A DNA stretch of 64,000 nucleotides from Microbulbifer celer (GTDB lineage Bacteria; Pseudomonadota; Gammaproteobacteria; Pseudomonadales; Cellvibrionaceae): NCBI RefSeq assembly GCF_020991125.1, contig NZ_CP087715.1, positions 3,215,001-3,279,000 of the forward strand. The letters run 5' to 3'. The position numbers were made by a program, and so were the translations under genes. Within the stretch, counting starts at the first letter, position 1; every line of letters begins with the position of its first letter. The notes under the pieces are model-generated. The model was not told the DNA's origin. It was given only the letters and a program-made list of their open reading frames with translations, and did not search any database. Below are positions 28,451-38,293 of this stretch, piece after piece.

Positions 28451-29341
28451 ATGCCCTGGCTCCAACTAAGAGTAAACACCAACCGCGAACAGGCGGAAAA
28501 GATTGAAGATGCGCTGCTGTTTGCAGGCGCCGTCTCCGTCACCCTGCAGGACAATGCCGACCAGCCGATTCTCGAGCCCGCCCTCGGGGAAACACCCCTG
28601 TGGGACGAAACCCTCGTTACCGGCCTGTTCGATGCCGAAATCGACACCAGCGTCACCGAAGCCAAAGCCGCCTCCTTCCTGTGCGAACTGCTCCCCAACG
28701 CCCGTTGGGAACAGCTCGAAGACAAAGACTGGGAGCGGGAGTGGATGAGCCACTACAAACCCATCCAGTGCGGTGACAATCTCTGGATCTGTCCCAGCTG
28801 GTGCGAACCGCCGGAGCCCGACGCCGTCAACCTGCTGCTCGACCCCGGCCTCGCCTTTGGCACCGGCACCCACCCCACCACCTTCCTGTGCCTGCAGTGG
28901 CTGGCCGAAGAGCCCGTCCAGGGCAAAAGCGCCATCGACTACGGCTGCGGCTCCGGCATCCTCGGTATCGGCGCCCTGCTGCTGGGTGCCGACAGCGCGC
29001 TCGGCACCGACATCGACCCCCAGGCCCTTATCGCCAGCCGCGACAACGCCCAGCGCAACGGAATCGACCCGGACCGATTCCCGGTCTACCTGCCGGAGAA
29101 AACCCCACCGGCGAGTGAAGCCAACGCGGACATCATGCTCGCCAACATCCTCGCCGGCCCGCTGGTCGAGCTGGCCCCGCAGCTGATCGAACGCACCCGG
29201 ATCGGCGGCCGTATCTGCCTGTCCGGCATCCTGAATAGTCAGGCGGAAAAGGTGAAAGCGGCGTATAGCCAGTGGATCGACTTTGATGCGGACGGTGAAA
29301 AAGAAGAGTGGGTCAGGTTGAGCGGAACAAGAACACGATAG
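28451..29341 (+). CDS. prmA: Ribosomal protein L11 methyltransferase
   Basis: PrmA trimethylates ribosomal protein L11 using S-adenosylmethionine. The 296 aa protein has the N-terminal substrate-recognition domain (about 1-100, including EDKDWEREWM) and the methyltransferase core with DPGLAFGTGTHPTT, DYGCGSGILGIGALLLGA and the late MLANILAGPL (NILA catalytic-site motif). It is the usual next gene after accC, but here it is separated from accC by two palindromic elements, so it may have its own promoter. Confidence 0.96.
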   Translation: MPWLQLRVNTNREQAEKIEDALLFAGAVSVTLQDNADQPILEPALGETPLWDETLVTGLFDAEIDTSVTEAKAASFLCELLPNARWEQLEDKDWEREWMSHYKPIQCGDNLWICPSWCEPPEPDAVNLLLDPGLAFGTGTHPTTFLCLQWLAEEPVQGKSAIDYGCGSGILGIGALLLGADSALGTDIDPQALIASRDNAQRNGIDPDRFPVYLPEKTPPASEANADIMLANILAGPLVELAPQLIERTRIGGRICLSGILNSQAEKVKAAYSQWIDFDADGEKEEWVRLSGTRTR

Positions 29342-29362
29342 AGCACAGGGCTCAGATGATAA

Positions 29363-29510
29363 GGCGCTGATACCGATACGCTTTCGCGGGACCGTCTGCG
29401 GCCATGGGCCGAAGGCGCCGTGAATGCCTGGAGCGGCCGGACCGGCCGCAGCCGAGCCCACATGGATGTGCTTGTGGCGTGTCCCGCGAAAGCGTATCGG
29501 TAGCAGTGCC
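29363..29510 (-). repeat. Palindromic intergenic element 4 (enlarged inner hairpin)
   Basis: The arms 29363-29392 and 29481-29510 pair at 28 of 30 positions. On the minus strand the inside reads ACGCC..CACATCCATGTGGGCT, then a GC-rich hairpin with loop GGTCC (CGGCC-GGTCC-GGCCG). The closing half of the hairpin is interrupted by about 30 nt that contain CATTCACGGCG, itself a piece of the family core. This copy is the most divergent. It follows the prmA stop by about 20 bp. Confidence 0.82.
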
Positions 29511-29629
29511 GCCCCGAGGCCAACTTACGAAGTAACCGGACCTCCTACGGAGCCCTCAGAGTCTCGGCACTACGCCAGAACGCACGAGACTGATAAACTT
29601 CCCCGCCAAAGCAATAATCGTCGAATTCC

Positions 29630-30889
29630 ATGTCGCAACTGGTTACCCGCTGCCCCCACTGCAGTACATCCTTCCACGTCAGTGAGCAGCAATTGCGCGC
29701 TGCGCGCGGCGCTGTGCGCTGTGGCTCCTGCCTGCAGGTATTCCGCGCGGATGAAAACATCGTCTTCAACGAGGACGACCCGGAACAGCCAGTAACCACC
29801 AGAAAGGCCATCGAAGAGCTGCTGGAAGATGACGACTTCCTCATTCACGACGACATCGAACTCGATGGCGAAGACCACGCCGACGCCTCTGGTAGCGACA
29901 GCGAAACCGCGCAGGACAGAAAACCTGCCCCCCCAGCCGAGCCTAAGCCGGCACCCCGCGAGCAACCGCTAATCGACGATGCCTTTGGTGAGCAGCAATG
30001 GCACGACCTCAGTAACGACAGGGAAAAGTCCAGCGACAACCACTACGCGCTGAAACCCGACGCACTCGATGAGATTGAAAGCGACCCAGACAACCCCTGG
30101 GCAGAGGAGATCGCCAGCGAAGAAACTGCCGGCATCCCGGGCCCCGGCGAATGGGACAATCCCATTGCCAACGAAAACGCGGATAACAGCGACCTGCTCG
30201 CGGACGAACAGTTTGACCAGCGCCGTCCGGGTACCGCCGCACCCGAATCACTTGCAACCGAGATACCCTCACCAGGGGCGCGATCAGGCGAAACATCCCG
30301 GGGGATGGTCGACGATGCCCCTCTGCTGCCGCGGGATCAGCTGATCTCCGGTATCGGCCCCGCACCGCTGGAAGTCGCCTGGCAGCCAAAGCGTCACAGC
30401 CGCGTACGCAGCGGGCTGTGGGCCCTGAGCGCACTGCTGCTGATTCTGATCGCGATCGGCCAGACGGCCTATTTCCGCTTTGACACCCTGAGCAAACGCG
30501 AACCCTGGCGCCAGATCTACGCCGCGGTCTGCCCCACCCTGGGCTGCCAGCTGCCGGCACAGGTCGACGTGCAATCGATTCACACCGCCAACCTGGTAGT
30601 GCGCAGCCACCCGCAGATTCCCGGTGCCCTCGCCGTTGAAGCGGTACTCATCAATCGCGCCCCCTTTGAGCAGCCATTCCCCGCACTGCAGCTGGAATTT
30701 TCCGATATCAAGAATCGTCCAGTCGCCAGCCGTCGCTTCGTGGCGTCGGAGTATCTCAAAGGGGAGCTGGCAGGGCGCCGTCTGATGCCCACTGGCAACC
30801 CGGTGCATATCGCCATCGACATCGTCGATCCCGGCGCCGAGGCGGTCAATTACGAGCTGCAGATTGCGGCCGGACAGGTACGCCGCTGA
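29630..30889 (+). CDS. Zinc-ribbon and DUF3426 domain membrane protein
   Basis: A 419 aa protein. The N-terminal MJ0042-type zinc ribbon has C8-x2-C11 (CPHC) and C31-x2-C34 (CGSC). A long acidic, low-complexity linker (about 45-240) follows, then one membrane helix (about 263-282) and a C-terminal DUF3426 domain that would be periplasmic. The family is found between prmA and dusB in many gammaproteobacteria, as here. Its function is not known; the layout suggests a cytosolic sensor linked through the membrane. Confidence 0.9.
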   Translation: MSQLVTRCPHCSTSFHVSEQQLRAARGAVRCGSCLQVFRADENIVFNEDDPEQPVTTRKAIEELLEDDDFLIHDDIELDGEDHADASGSDSETAQDRKPAPPAEPKPAPREQPLIDDAFGEQQWHDLSNDREKSSDNHYALKPDALDEIESDPDNPWAEEIASEETAGIPGPGEWDNPIANENADNSDLLADEQFDQRRPGTAAPESLATEIPSPGARSGETSRGMVDDAPLLPRDQLISGIGPAPLEVAWQPKRHSRVRSGLWALSALLLILIAIGQTAYFRFDTLSKREPWRQIYAAVCPTLGCQLPAQVDVQSIHTANLVVRSHPQIPGALAVEAVLINRAPFEQPFPALQLEFSDIKNRPVASRRFVASEYLKGELAGRRLMPTGNPVHIAIDIVDPGAEAVNYELQIAAGQVRR

Positions 30890-31069
30890 GTGTGTGGGCA
30901 CAATGTCTCAGCCAGTGGTGGCGCCAAATTACGCGTTTTTCTGCACAAACTTCACACTAAACGTCGATAACCCGAGCAAGTTGCACGCTTTTTCGCTTTT
31001 CCACTGCGCCGACAGCCGCTATCATAGACCGCTGTTTTGACACCCAACTGAACCCGCGGAAGTACTCAG

Positions 31070-32116
31070 GTGCCCATCGAGATGGCGAACAAAGCGGTAA
31101 ACCCGTTGCCCACAGCGCTGCCAGACAGCCTCGCCATCGGCCCCTACAAAATCGGTGCGCCGGTAATTCTGGCCCCCATGGCCGGAGTGACCGACCGCCC
31201 CTTCCGTCAGCTGTGCCGGGAACTCGGCGCCGGCTTGGTGGTTTCCGAGATGGTGACCTCAGACACCAGCCTGTGGAACAGCCGCAAATCGAGAATGCGC
31301 CTGGATCACAGCGGCGAAGTCGGTCCGATCTCGGTGCAGATCGCCGGCGGCGACCCGGAGATGATGGCCAATGCGGCGCGTGCAAACGTAGATCGCGGTG
31401 CGCAGATCATCGACATCAACATGGGCTGCCCGGCCAAAAAAGTGTGTAAGAAAGCAGCGGGTTCGGCCCTGCTGCGCGACGAAAAACTGGTCGCCGATAT
31501 TCTGGAAGCGGTGGTTGAATCCGTCTCAGTACCAGTGACGCTGAAAATTCGCACTGGCTGGTGCACGGAATCCCGCAACGGGGTAACGGTGGCCAGAATG
31601 GCCGAAGAGCTCGGCATCGCCGCCCTGGCAGTTCACGGACGCACCCGCGCCTGTGGCTACCATGGCCAGGCCGAATTCGATACCATTGCCGAGATTGTGT
31701 CCGCGGTTAAGATTCCGGTCTTCGCCAACGGCGACATCACCGGCGCAGAGAAGGCCCGCAAGGTGTTGGACTACACCGGCGCTGCCGCAGTCATGATTGG
31801 CCGTGCAGCTCAGGGACGTCCATGGATATTTCGGGAAATTGCGCACTTCCTCGCAACGGGAGAGCGGTTGCCCGAACCCTCACTGGAAGAAGTCAGGGAT
31901 ATATTGCTCGCTCATCTGAGCGAATTACACCGTTTCTACGGTGAGGTTATGGGGGTTCGTATCGCCCGCAAGCATGTGGGCTGGTATCTGAAGACGCTCG
32001 TTGACAGCGAGTCCTTTCGCAAGACCTTTAACCAACTGGATAGCGCAGAAGCACAACATGCCAGCGTTCGTGAGTGGTTTGAACGCCGAATAACTAGAGG
32101 GGCAAAAGCGGCATGA
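31070..32116 (+). CDS. dusB: tRNA-dihydrouridine synthase B
   Basis: DusB is an FMN enzyme that reduces uridine to dihydrouridine in tRNA. It has 348 aa from GTG 31070 (GGAAG 7 nt upstream); an ATG four codons later is also possible. Family motifs are [35 protein letters not shown] with the catalytic Cys in GCP, KIRTGW, and [16 protein letters not shown]. The stop overlaps the fis start by 4 nt. This dusB-fis operon is conserved from E. coli to pseudomonads and lets fis share the dusB promoter. Confidence 0.96.
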   Translation: MPIEMANKAVNPLPTALPDSLAIGPYKIGAPVILAPMAGVTDRPFRQLCRELGAGLVVSEMVTSDTSLWNSRKSRMRLDHSGEVGPISVQIAGGDPEMMANAARANVDRGAQIIDINMGCPAKKVCKKAAGSALLRDEKLVADILEAVVESVSVPVTLKIRTGWCTESRNGVTVARMAEELGIAALAVHGRTRACGYHGQAEFDTIAEIVSAVKIPVFANGDITGAEKARKVLDYTGAAAVMIGRAAQGRPWIFREIAHFLATGERLPEPSLEEVRDILLAHLSELHRFYGEVMGVRIARKHVGWYLKTLVDSESFRKTFNQLDSAEAQHASVREWFERRITRGAKAA

Positions 32117-32418
32117 ATAATGAAGCACTGATTCCGGATGCCAGTGATGTAGCATCCACCGGGGGCCAGACGCAACTACAACAACCGCAGCAGCAGTCGC
32201 TGCGCGATGCGGTTGAACAGGCGATGGAAAACTACTTCCGTCACCTGGACGGTCAGATGGTGACCGATGTGTACGATATGGTGCTGTCTGAAATTGAGGC
32301 ACCGATGCTGGAAGTGGTGATGAAACACACCCGCCACAACCAGACCCGCGCCGCACAGCTGCTGGGCCTCAACCGGGGAACCCTGCGCAAGAAGCTCAAG
32401 CGCTACGGTCTGCTGTAA
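32113..32418 (+). CDS. fis: DNA-binding protein Fis
   Basis: Fis is a nucleoid protein that bends DNA and activates rRNA operons and recombination. It has 101 aa, with the C-terminal helix-turn-helix [20 protein letters not shown] that is typical of Fis and NtrC-type C-termini. Translation is coupled to dusB through an ATGA overlap. A strong hairpin follows 60 bp later. Confidence 0.96.
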   Translation: MNNEALIPDASDVASTGGQTQLQQPQQQSLRDAVEQAMENYFRHLDGQMVTDVYDMVLSEIEAPMLEVVMKHTRHNQTRAAQLLGLNRGTLRKKLKRYGLL

Positions 32419-32477
32419 AGCAGCCAACCGTCCTGAGCAACACAGTAGCGTGATGTCCAGGGCGGTAAAAATTTGAC

Positions 32478-32508
32478 GAGGGGGGATGGGCGCGGCCCAT
32501 CCCCCCTC
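32478..32508 (+). terminator. Hairpin terminator after dusB-fis
   Basis: A perfect 14-bp stem, GAGGGGGGATGGGC (32478-32491) with its complement at 32495-32508, and loop GCG. Only a weak T-rich stretch follows. It most likely ends the dusB-fis transcript before purH. Confidence 0.75.
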
Positions 32509-32568
32509 GCTATTTGTATTTCCGACGTTTTCAACCTGCTCTTTGTACATCTAGATGGACGATGCGAT

Positions 32569-34143
32569 ATGACTGACAAGGTGGCCATTCGCCGCGCGCT
32601 GATCAGCGTTTCCGACAAAACCGGCATTGTGGAATTTGCCCGTGAACTCTCCAACATGGGCGTGGAGATCCTCTCCACCGGGGGTACCTACCGCAAGCTG
32701 GGTGAAGCCGGCATCCCGGTGGTGGAAGTTTCCGACTACACCGGCTTCCCGGAAATGATGGATGGCCGGGTCAAAACCCTGCACCCGAAAGTACACGGCG
32801 GCATCCTCGGTCGTCGCGGCACCGATGACGCGGTGATGAGCGAACACGGCATCAATCCCATCGACATGGTCGTGGTCAATCTGTATCCCTTCAAGGCCAC
32901 CGTCGCCGACCCGAACTGCGACCTGCCTACCGCGATCGAAAATATCGACATCGGCGGCCCCACCATGGTCCGCTCCGCCGCCAAGAACCACAAAGACGTC
33001 GCTATCGTGGTCAATGCCCACAGCTACGACACCGTGATCGAAGAAATGAAAGCCAACGACGGCGCGCTCGGTTACGAAACCCGCTACGACCTGATGGTGC
33101 AGGCCTTCGAACACACCGCCCAATACGACGGCATGATCGCCAACCACTTCGGCGCGCGGAACACAGAAAACGTTGCCCGCGAGTTCCCCAACACTTACAA
33201 CGTCCAGTACGAAAAAGCCCAGGACATGCGCTACGGCGAGAACCCGCATCAAAAGGCAGCCTTCTACGTAGAAGCCGACGCCGAAGAGGCCTCCGTCTCC
33301 ACCGCCAACCAACTGCAGGGCAAGGAACTGTCCTTCAACAACGTCGCCGACACCGACGCCGCGCTGGAAACCGTCAAACTGTTCGACGAGCCCGCGTGCG
33401 TCATCGTCAAGCACGCCAACCCCTGTGGCGTCGCCGTAGCCGCGGATATCAAAACCGCCTACGAACTGGCCTTCGCTACCGACCCCGAATCCGCTTTCGG
33501 TGGCATCATCGCCTTCAACCGCGAACTGGATGCCGAAACTGCCCAGCTGATCGTCGACAAACAGTTCTCCGAAGTCATCATCGCACCCAAGGTCAGCACT
33601 GCCGCCGCCGAAGCCGTGTCCGCGAAGAAAAACGTACGCCTGCTGGAATGCGGCGAGTGGAGCGCAACGCGTCCCACCGCGTTCGACTACAAGCGCGTCA
33701 CCGGCGGTTTGTTGGTTCAGGAAAAAGACAACGGCATGGTCGCCAAGGATGACCTCAAAGTGGTCACCAAGGTGCAACCCACCGACGAGCAACTGGACGA
33801 ACTCCTGTTCGCCTGGAAAGTCGCCAAGATGGTCAAATCCAACGCCATCATCTACGCCAAAGACGGCCGCACCATCGGCGTCGGCGCCGGCCAGATGAGC
33901 CGCGTCAACTCCGCGCGCATCGCCGCCATCAAGGCCGAGCACGCTGGCCTGGAAGTCAAAGGCGCGGTCATGGCCTCCGACGCCTTCTTCCCCTTCCGCG
34001 ACGGCATCGACAACGCCGCCAAAGTGGGCATCAGCGCCGTGATCCAGCCCGGTGGCTCCATGCGCGACGACGAAGTCATCGCCGCTGCCGACGAGCACGG
34101 TATGGCGATGGTGTTTACCGGTATGCGTCACTTCCGTCACTAA
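32569..34143 (+). CDS. purH: Bifunctional AICAR transformylase/IMP cyclohydrolase
   Basis: PurH carries out the last two steps of IMP synthesis. From ATG 32569 the protein is 524 aa, close to the 529 aa of E. coli. The N-terminal cyclohydrolase domain shows [19 protein letters not shown] and [15 protein letters not shown]. The transformylase domain shows [11 protein letters not shown] and [12 protein letters not shown]. An in-frame extension of 32 codons upstream crosses the fis terminator and is rejected. purD follows after about 300 bp, with palindromic element 5 in the gap. Confidence 0.97.
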   Translation: MTDKVAIRRALISVSDKTGIVEFARELSNMGVEILSTGGTYRKLGEAGIPVVEVSDYTGFPEMMDGRVKTLHPKVHGGILGRRGTDDAVMSEHGINPIDMVVVNLYPFKATVADPNCDLPTAIENIDIGGPTMVRSAAKNHKDVAIVVNAHSYDTVIEEMKANDGALGYETRYDLMVQAFEHTAQYDGMIANHFGARNTENVAREFPNTYNVQYEKAQDMRYGENPHQKAAFYVEADAEEASVSTANQLQGKELSFNNVADTDAALETVKLFDEPACVIVKHANPCGVAVAADIKTAYELAFATDPESAFGGIIAFNRELDAETAQLIVDKQFSEVIIAPKVSTAAAEAVSAKKNVRLLECGEWSATRPTAFDYKRVTGGLLVQEKDNGMVAKDDLKVVTKVQPTDEQLDELLFAWKVAKMVKSNAIIYAKDGRTIGVGAGQMSRVNSARIAAIKAEHAGLEVKGAVMASDAFFPFRDGIDNAAKVGISAVIQPGGSMRDDEVIAAADEHGMAMVFTGMRHFRH

Positions 34144-34210
34144 GCGCGGACGGAGACGCCTACAGGTACTTACCGCAATAGGTACGTAATATTCCTGCGC
34201 TATACGGGAA

Positions 34211-34324
34211 GGTTCTGGGGCTGGTGCCCCTTCCCGAGACCGTCTGCGGCCAGGACGGCCGCAGCCGAGCCCCCCATGGATGGGTTTACGGCGTGTCTCG
34301 GGAAGGGGCACCTGCTCCAGAACC
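34211..34324 (-). repeat. Palindromic intergenic element 5
   Basis: The arms 34211-34240 and 34295-34324 pair at 28 of 30 positions. On the minus strand the inside reads ACGCCGTAAACCCATCCATG, then GGGGGGCT and a CTGCGGCC-GTCCT-GGCCGCAG hairpin with the conserved loop. The arm sequence is unlike that of the other copies except at the inner ends (GAGAC and GTCTC). It lies between purH and purD. Confidence 0.88.
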
Positions 34325-34440
34325 GCCACAGGGCTGGCATCGAAGCACTCATAACACCTCCCACGCCAGTCTCTACCCGGCAACCCAGCGCACAATGCTA
34401 AACTAGCCCACCTAAATAACAGGCACGGGGAAACTCAAGA

Positions 34441-35736
34441 ATGAACATCCTGGTAATCGGCTCTGGTGGCCGCGAACATGCACTGGCCTGGAAGGCCGCT
34501 CAAAACCCCGCCGTAGACACCGTCTTCGTCGCACCCGGTAACGCCGGCACCGCCCGCGAACCCAAAGTCCAGAACGTCAACATCGGCGTCGACAACTTCT
34601 CCGCCCTGTCCGACCTCGTCGAAGAAAAAGGCATCGAACTCACCATCGTCGGCCCCGAAGCCCCGCTGGTGGACGGCATCGTCGACTTCTTCAACAGCCG
34701 CGGCCACAACATCTTCGGCCCCGACAAAGCCGCCGCCCAGCTTGAAGGCTCCAAAGCCTTCACCAAAGACTTCCTCGAGCGCCACGCCATCCCCACCGCC
34801 GACTACCAGAACTTCACCGAAGTCGAACCGGCCGTGGCATACATCCGCGAAAAAGGTGCCCCCATCGTCGTCAAAGCCGACGGCCTCGCCGCCGGTAAAG
34901 GCGTTATCGTCGCCGAAAGTATCGAACAGGCCGAACTGGCCGTGCGCGACATGCTCTCCGGCAACGCCTTCGGCGACGCCGGCTGCCGCGTCGTGATCGA
35001 AGAATTCCTCACCGGCGAAGAAGCCAGCTTCATCGTCATGGTCGACGGCGAAAATATCCTGCCCATGGCCACCAGCCAGGACCACAAGCGCGTCGGCGAC
35101 GGCGACACCGGCCCCAACACCGGCGGCATGGGCGCCTACTCCCCGGCACCGGTGGTGACCCCCGCGGTAAACGACCGCATCATGCAGGAAGTCATCGAGC
35201 CCACCGTCAAAGGCCTCGCCAGCGAAGGCATGCCCTACACCGGATTCCTGTACGCCGGCCTGATGATCAGCGAAGACGGCGCGCCCAAGGTAATCGAGTA
35301 CAACTGCCGCTTCGGCGACCCGGAAACCCAGCCGATCCTGATGCGCCTCAAGTCCGATCTGGTAGAGCTGTGCATGGCCGCCGTAGAAAAGCGCCTGGAC
35401 CAGGTGGAAGTGGAATGGGACCCGCGCCCCGCGCTGGGCGTGGTGCTCGCGGCCCACGGTTACCCGGGCAGCTATCGCAAGGGTGACGCCATCTCCGGCC
35501 TCGACACCGCGGACAGCGAAAACGCCAAGGTCTTCCAGGCCGGTACCGCCCTGGACGGCGAGCGCGTAGTCACCAGCGGCGGACGCGTACTCTGCGCCAC
35601 CGCACTGGGTGACACCGTTGCCGAAGCCAAAGCCAACGCGTACGAATGCGCGCGCAAGATCTACTGGGAAGGCGCTTTCTACCGCAAGGACATCGGTTAC
35701 CGCGCGGTAGAGCGGGAGCAATCGGAAGAGGCCTGA
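34441..35736 (+). CDS. purD: Phosphoribosylamine-glycine ligase
   Basis: PurD is an ATP-grasp enzyme for the second step of purine synthesis, joining glycine to phosphoribosylamine. The 431 aa protein has the N-terminal [11 protein letters not shown], the [10 protein letters not shown] block, the ATP-grasp loop [29 protein letters not shown] and [11 protein letters not shown]. It shares the pathway with purH upstream, but the palindromic element between them makes a single unbroken transcript uncertain. Codon use is markedly C-ended. Confidence 0.97.
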   Translation: MNILVIGSGGREHALAWKAAQNPAVDTVFVAPGNAGTAREPKVQNVNIGVDNFSALSDLVEEKGIELTIVGPEAPLVDGIVDFFNSRGHNIFGPDKAAAQLEGSKAFTKDFLERHAIPTADYQNFTEVEPAVAYIREKGAPIVVKADGLAAGKGVIVAESIEQAELAVRDMLSGNAFGDAGCRVVIEEFLTGEEASFIVMVDGENILPMATSQDHKRVGDGDTGPNTGGMGAYSPAPVVTPAVNDRIMQEVIEPTVKGLASEGMPYTGFLYAGLMISEDGAPKVIEYNCRFGDPETQPILMRLKSDLVELCMAAVEKRLDQVEVEWDPRPALGVVLAAHGYPGSYRKGDAISGLDTADSENAKVFQAGTALDGERVVTSGGRVLCATALGDTVAEAKANAYECARKIYWEGAFYRKDIGYRAVEREQSEEA

Positions 35737-35774
35737 TTGACCTTCTCCCGACGGACCATTTGAGGAGTATGCCG

Positions 35775-36422
35775 ATGAGCAGCCAACGCCAACTGACCGG
35801 ACTCGACCGCCTGCTGCTGCAGGCGGACCGCGCCCTGCGCACCCTGAGCCCGGGCTCCCCGTGTCACGAGCGCCCGTCGCCGGCGAAGGCTGCGGATGAG
35901 GCGGAACTGTCCGATAAAGAGCGCCGCCACGCAGCGGGGTTGATGCGGGTGAACCACAGCGGCGAGGTCTGCGCGCAGGCACTGTACCAGGGCCAGGCCC
36001 TGACGGCGAAGTTGCCGCAGGTACGTTCGGAAATGGAGCATGCGGCGGATGAGGAAATTGATCATCTGGCGTGGTGTGAACAGCGCCTGCAGGAGCTGGA
36101 CAGTCGCCCGAGCCTGCTGAATCCGCTGTGGTACGGCCTGTCTTTCGGTATCGGCGCTGCCGCCGGTAAAGTGAGTGACAAGGTCAGCCTGGGCTTTGTG
36201 GCGGCGACCGAGGAACAGGTGTGCAAGCATCTGGAAAGTCACCTGCAGAAGCTGCCGGAACAGGATGAGAAGAGCCGTGCGGTGGTGGAGCAGATGCTGG
36301 TGGATGAGGCCAAACACCAGCACGCGGCACTGGATGCCGGCGGGGCGCGCTTCCCGGGTCCGGTCAAAGGGCTGATGACGCTAGTATCGAAGGCGATGAC
36401 TTCGGTCAGTTATCGCGTCTAG
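35775..36422 (+). CDS. coq7: Demethoxyubiquinone hydroxylase, Coq7 family
   Basis: A di-iron monooxygenase that hydroxylates demethoxyubiquinone in ubiquinone synthesis, replacing UbiF in many bacteria. It has 215 aa. The four-helix di-iron core is visible as [37 protein letters not shown] and [11 protein letters not shown]. The start at 35775 has GAGGAG 7 nt upstream; the ATG at 35769 is too close to that site. The gene lies about 40 bp after purD and ends in a clear terminator. Confidence 0.94.
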   Translation: MSSQRQLTGLDRLLLQADRALRTLSPGSPCHERPSPAKAADEAELSDKERRHAAGLMRVNHSGEVCAQALYQGQALTAKLPQVRSEMEHAADEEIDHLAWCEQRLQELDSRPSLLNPLWYGLSFGIGAAAGKVSDKVSLGFVAATEEQVCKHLESHLQKLPEQDEKSRAVVEQMLVDEAKHQHAALDAGGARFPGPVKGLMTLVSKAMTSVSYRV

Positions 36423-36446
36423 GAGAGCTCCCCCCTATCCAGACCC

Positions 36447-36484
36447 AAACCCCGACTCTCATACGAGGCTCGGGGTTTTCTTTT
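36447..36484 (+). terminator. Intrinsic terminator after coq7
   Basis: The stem AAACCCCGA (36447-36455) pairs with TCGGGGTTT (36470-36478) and is followed by a T-rich TTTTCTTTT run. The position just after coq7 and the form are those of a Rho-independent terminator. Confidence 0.85.
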
Positions 36485-36529
36485 GCCTGCTGGCTCGGTG
36501 GTACTTTGCTCTGTAGCTGGCACGGTGGC

Positions 36530-36655
36530 GCCAGAGTACTGGGTATGGGGTTTTGAAACCGAGCTAGGCGCCCCCCTGTGAATACATCCCTGTACGCTGC
36601 GTCAGCGACGTCCCTGTCGCTGACGCTTTCGAAAACCTACACCCAGCACTCTGGC
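36530..36655 (+). repeat. Palindromic intergenic element 6
   Basis: The arms 36530-36558 and 36627-36655 pair at 24 of 29 positions. Inside is GAGCTAGGCGCCCCCCT (36561-36577), an added segment, then the conserved CTGTGAATACATCC (36576-36589) and a GTCAGCGAC-GTCCCT-GTCGCTGAC hairpin. The added segment has its complement in element 7, 225 bp further on, and in no other copy. Confidence 0.88.
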
Positions 36656-36726
36656 TTCAATTCAACCTACTGCGCTTCGCAAGAAGGTTCGCCGACTCTT
36701 ACGAAGTACTTTTGCAAAAAGCGAAG

Positions 36727-36849
36727 GTCCGGACAGCGGGGGCGATTCGCTAGACCTTCTGCGAGAGGGACCTCGCAGAAGAGCCCCCAGGGATGGGTTA
36801 AGGGGGAGCGCCTAGCTCGTGTCTAGCGAATTGCCACCGCTGGCCAGAT
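36727..36849 (-). repeat. Palindromic intergenic element 7
   Basis: The arms 36727-36755 and 36821-36849 pair at 24 of 29 positions. The inner hairpin CTTCTGCGAG-AGGGAC-CTCGCAGAAG keeps the conserved loop (GTCCCT on the minus strand) with a stem different from elements 3 and 8. CAGGGATGGGTTAAGG follows, then AGGGGGAGCGCCTAGCTC (36801-36818), the complement of the added segment in element 6. It lies between element 6 and the osmC gene. Confidence 0.88.
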
Positions 36850-36901
36850 CGCCACAGAACGAACAACAGAGCTCCCGCCCCAAAGGCCACGGAGCCCAGA
36901 A

Positions 36902-37321
36902 TCAGACCTCTTCAATCCGATAAGAGTGCACAATCTCAACTCCGGCCTTGCCCAGCATGATGGAAGCAGAACAGTACTTCTCTGCCGACAGCTCAACCGC
37001 CTTGGCCACGTGCTTCTCTTTGATATCCCGTCCGCGTACCACGAACTCCATTTCGATCTTCTCGAACGGCGCCGGCACCGCATCCGGGCGATGACCTTTC
37101 AGTTCTACATGGCAGCTCACCACATCCTGGCGGGTCTTTTCGAGGATACCGACCACGTCGTAAGAGGCACAACCGCCCACCCCCAGCAGAATCATCTCCA
37201 TCGGGCGGATGCCATTGTTTTTCTGACCCCCTTCCATCACCACGGAATTACCGCTGCCGGATTCACCAATAAAAGTTACACCATTTACCCAGGTTACCTG
37301 ACCCTGCATTACGCCAGCCAT
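36902..37321 (-). CDS. OsmC/Ohr family protein, YhfA-like
   Basis: A 139 aa OsmC-fold protein. The two redox cysteines of the family are present, in LGVGGCASYDV and in EKYCSAS. The start at 37321 has GGAG upstream; an earlier in-frame start eight codons upstream is less good. E. coli has the related yhfA next to crp, and here the gene is divergent from crp, so this is the YhfA branch. OsmC proteins reduce organic hydroperoxides; the YhfA branch is not well characterised. Confidence 0.88.
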   Translation of the reverse strand: MAGVMQGQVTWVNGVTFIGESGSGNSVVMEGGQKNNGIRPMEMILLGVGGCASYDVVGILEKTRQDVVSCHVELKGHRPDAVPAPFEKIEMEFVVRGRDIKEKHVAKAVELSAEKYCSASIMLGKAGVEIVHSYRIEEV

Positions 37322-37449
37322 GGAACACTCTCCTTCAAAATTCACGCGGCGAGGAAGCTTATCACAGGGTGAGGGCTATTCCGCACGTATCAAGTGACCA
37401 AATCCACAGTCTTCACGTCACACCCCGAGTAAGCCTTTACTTACGGCGG

Positions 37450-37478
37450 TTGTCAGCACTGTCGACAACCGCTATAAA
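37450..37478 (+). promoter_or_regulatory. Strong sigma70-like promoter for crp
   Basis: TTGTCA (37450-37455) and TATAAA (37473-37478) are exactly 17 bp apart. The spacer region forms an inverted repeat, GCGGTTGTC with GACAACCGC (37446-37454 and 37464-37472), which covers the -35. The start of transcription would be near 37485, leaving a leader of about 145 nt before the crp GTG. Confidence 0.65.
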
Positions 37479-37504
37479 CAACATCCAGTCCCAGCCTTTC
37501 GCAA

Positions 37505-37524
37505 AAAGTGGCCCAGATCACATT
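37505..37524. promoter_or_regulatory. Putative CRP-binding site downstream of the crp promoter
   Basis: Read on the minus strand, AATGTGATCTGGGCCACTTT fits the CRP consensus TGTGA-N6-TCACA well in the left half and partly in the right half. It is centred about 30 bp after the inferred transcription start. A site in this position would block transcription, similar to the known negative autoregulation of E. coli crp. Confidence 0.55.
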
Positions 37525-37630
37525 GCGAAGTATTGCCGCGCTCGACCCCTGTTTGCTCAGGTCTTTTAGCGGGATAATTGCTCTCTTACCCCGGGATCAG
37601 GCACTAAAATTCTAGAAAAGGAGTAGATCC

Positions 37631-38266
37631 GTGACGGTCGCTACCGAAGAAACCCTGTCTACTGGCAATATTGAAGACTTTCTTGCTCATTGCCATCGCC
37701 GCCGCTATCCGGCGAAGAGCACCATCATCTATGCCGGCGACCGTTGCGAGTCCCTCTACTTCATCATGCGCGGGTCCGTAACGGTACTGATCGAAGACGA
37801 CGAAGGTCGTGAAATGATCGTCGCCTATCTGAACGATGGTGACTTCTTCGGCGAGATGGGTCTGTTCGACCAGGACACCCGCAGTGCCTGGGTGCGCACC
37901 AAGACCGAGTGCGAAGTGGCAGAGATCTCCTACAGCAAGTTTCAGGAGCTGACCCGTCAGCACCCTGAATTCCTGTTCGCCCTCGCCACGCAGATGGCCG
38001 GCCGCCTGCGCAACACCACCCGCAAGGTAGGCGATCTCGCATTCCTCGATGTGACCGGCCGCGTGGCCCGCACCCTGCTCGACCTGTGCAACGAGCCCGA
38101 TGCCATGACCCACCCGGAAGGCATGCAGATCAAAATCACCCGCCAGGAAATCGGCCGCATCGTCGGTTGCTCCCGAGAGATGGTGGGCCGGGTACTGAAA
38201 ACCCTGGAAGAACAAGGTCTGGTGTCTGTAAAAGGTAAGACAATGGTGGTCTACGGCACTCGCTGA
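37631..38266 (+). CDS. crp: cAMP-activated global regulator CRP/Vfr
   Basis: A 211 aa CRP-family regulator. The N-terminal cyclic-nucleotide-binding domain has [20 protein letters not shown], which supplies the phosphate-cassette Arg and Ser. A long dimerisation helix and a C-terminal HTH ([20 protein letters not shown]) follow. The start is GTG at 37631 with AAAAGGAG 8 nt upstream. Sequence style and size match CRP/Vfr of gammaproteobacteria. It is divergent from the YhfA-like gene and is followed by a clear terminator. Confidence 0.95.
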   Translation: MTVATEETLSTGNIEDFLAHCHRRRYPAKSTIIYAGDRCESLYFIMRGSVTVLIEDDEGREMIVAYLNDGDFFGEMGLFDQDTRSAWVRTKTECEVAEISYSKFQELTRQHPEFLFALATQMAGRLRNTTRKVGDLAFLDVTGRVARTLLDLCNEPDAMTHPEGMQIKITRQEIGRIVGCSREMVGRVLKTLEEQGLVSVKGKTMVVYGTR

Positions 38267-38293
38267 CGGCCAATAGCCAGTTAATATCCTGCG

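Noticed and set aside
32473..32568. An upstream start for purH within the fis terminator
   Set aside because: The extra 32 residues come from the terminator hairpin and following spacer and have no counterpart in PurH.
32551..34395. A 614-codon open frame on the minus strand opposite purH
   Set aside because: Same cause: codon bias of purH with C in third positions removes stops on the other strand. The product is Gly/Val/Asp/His-rich without a recognisable fold.
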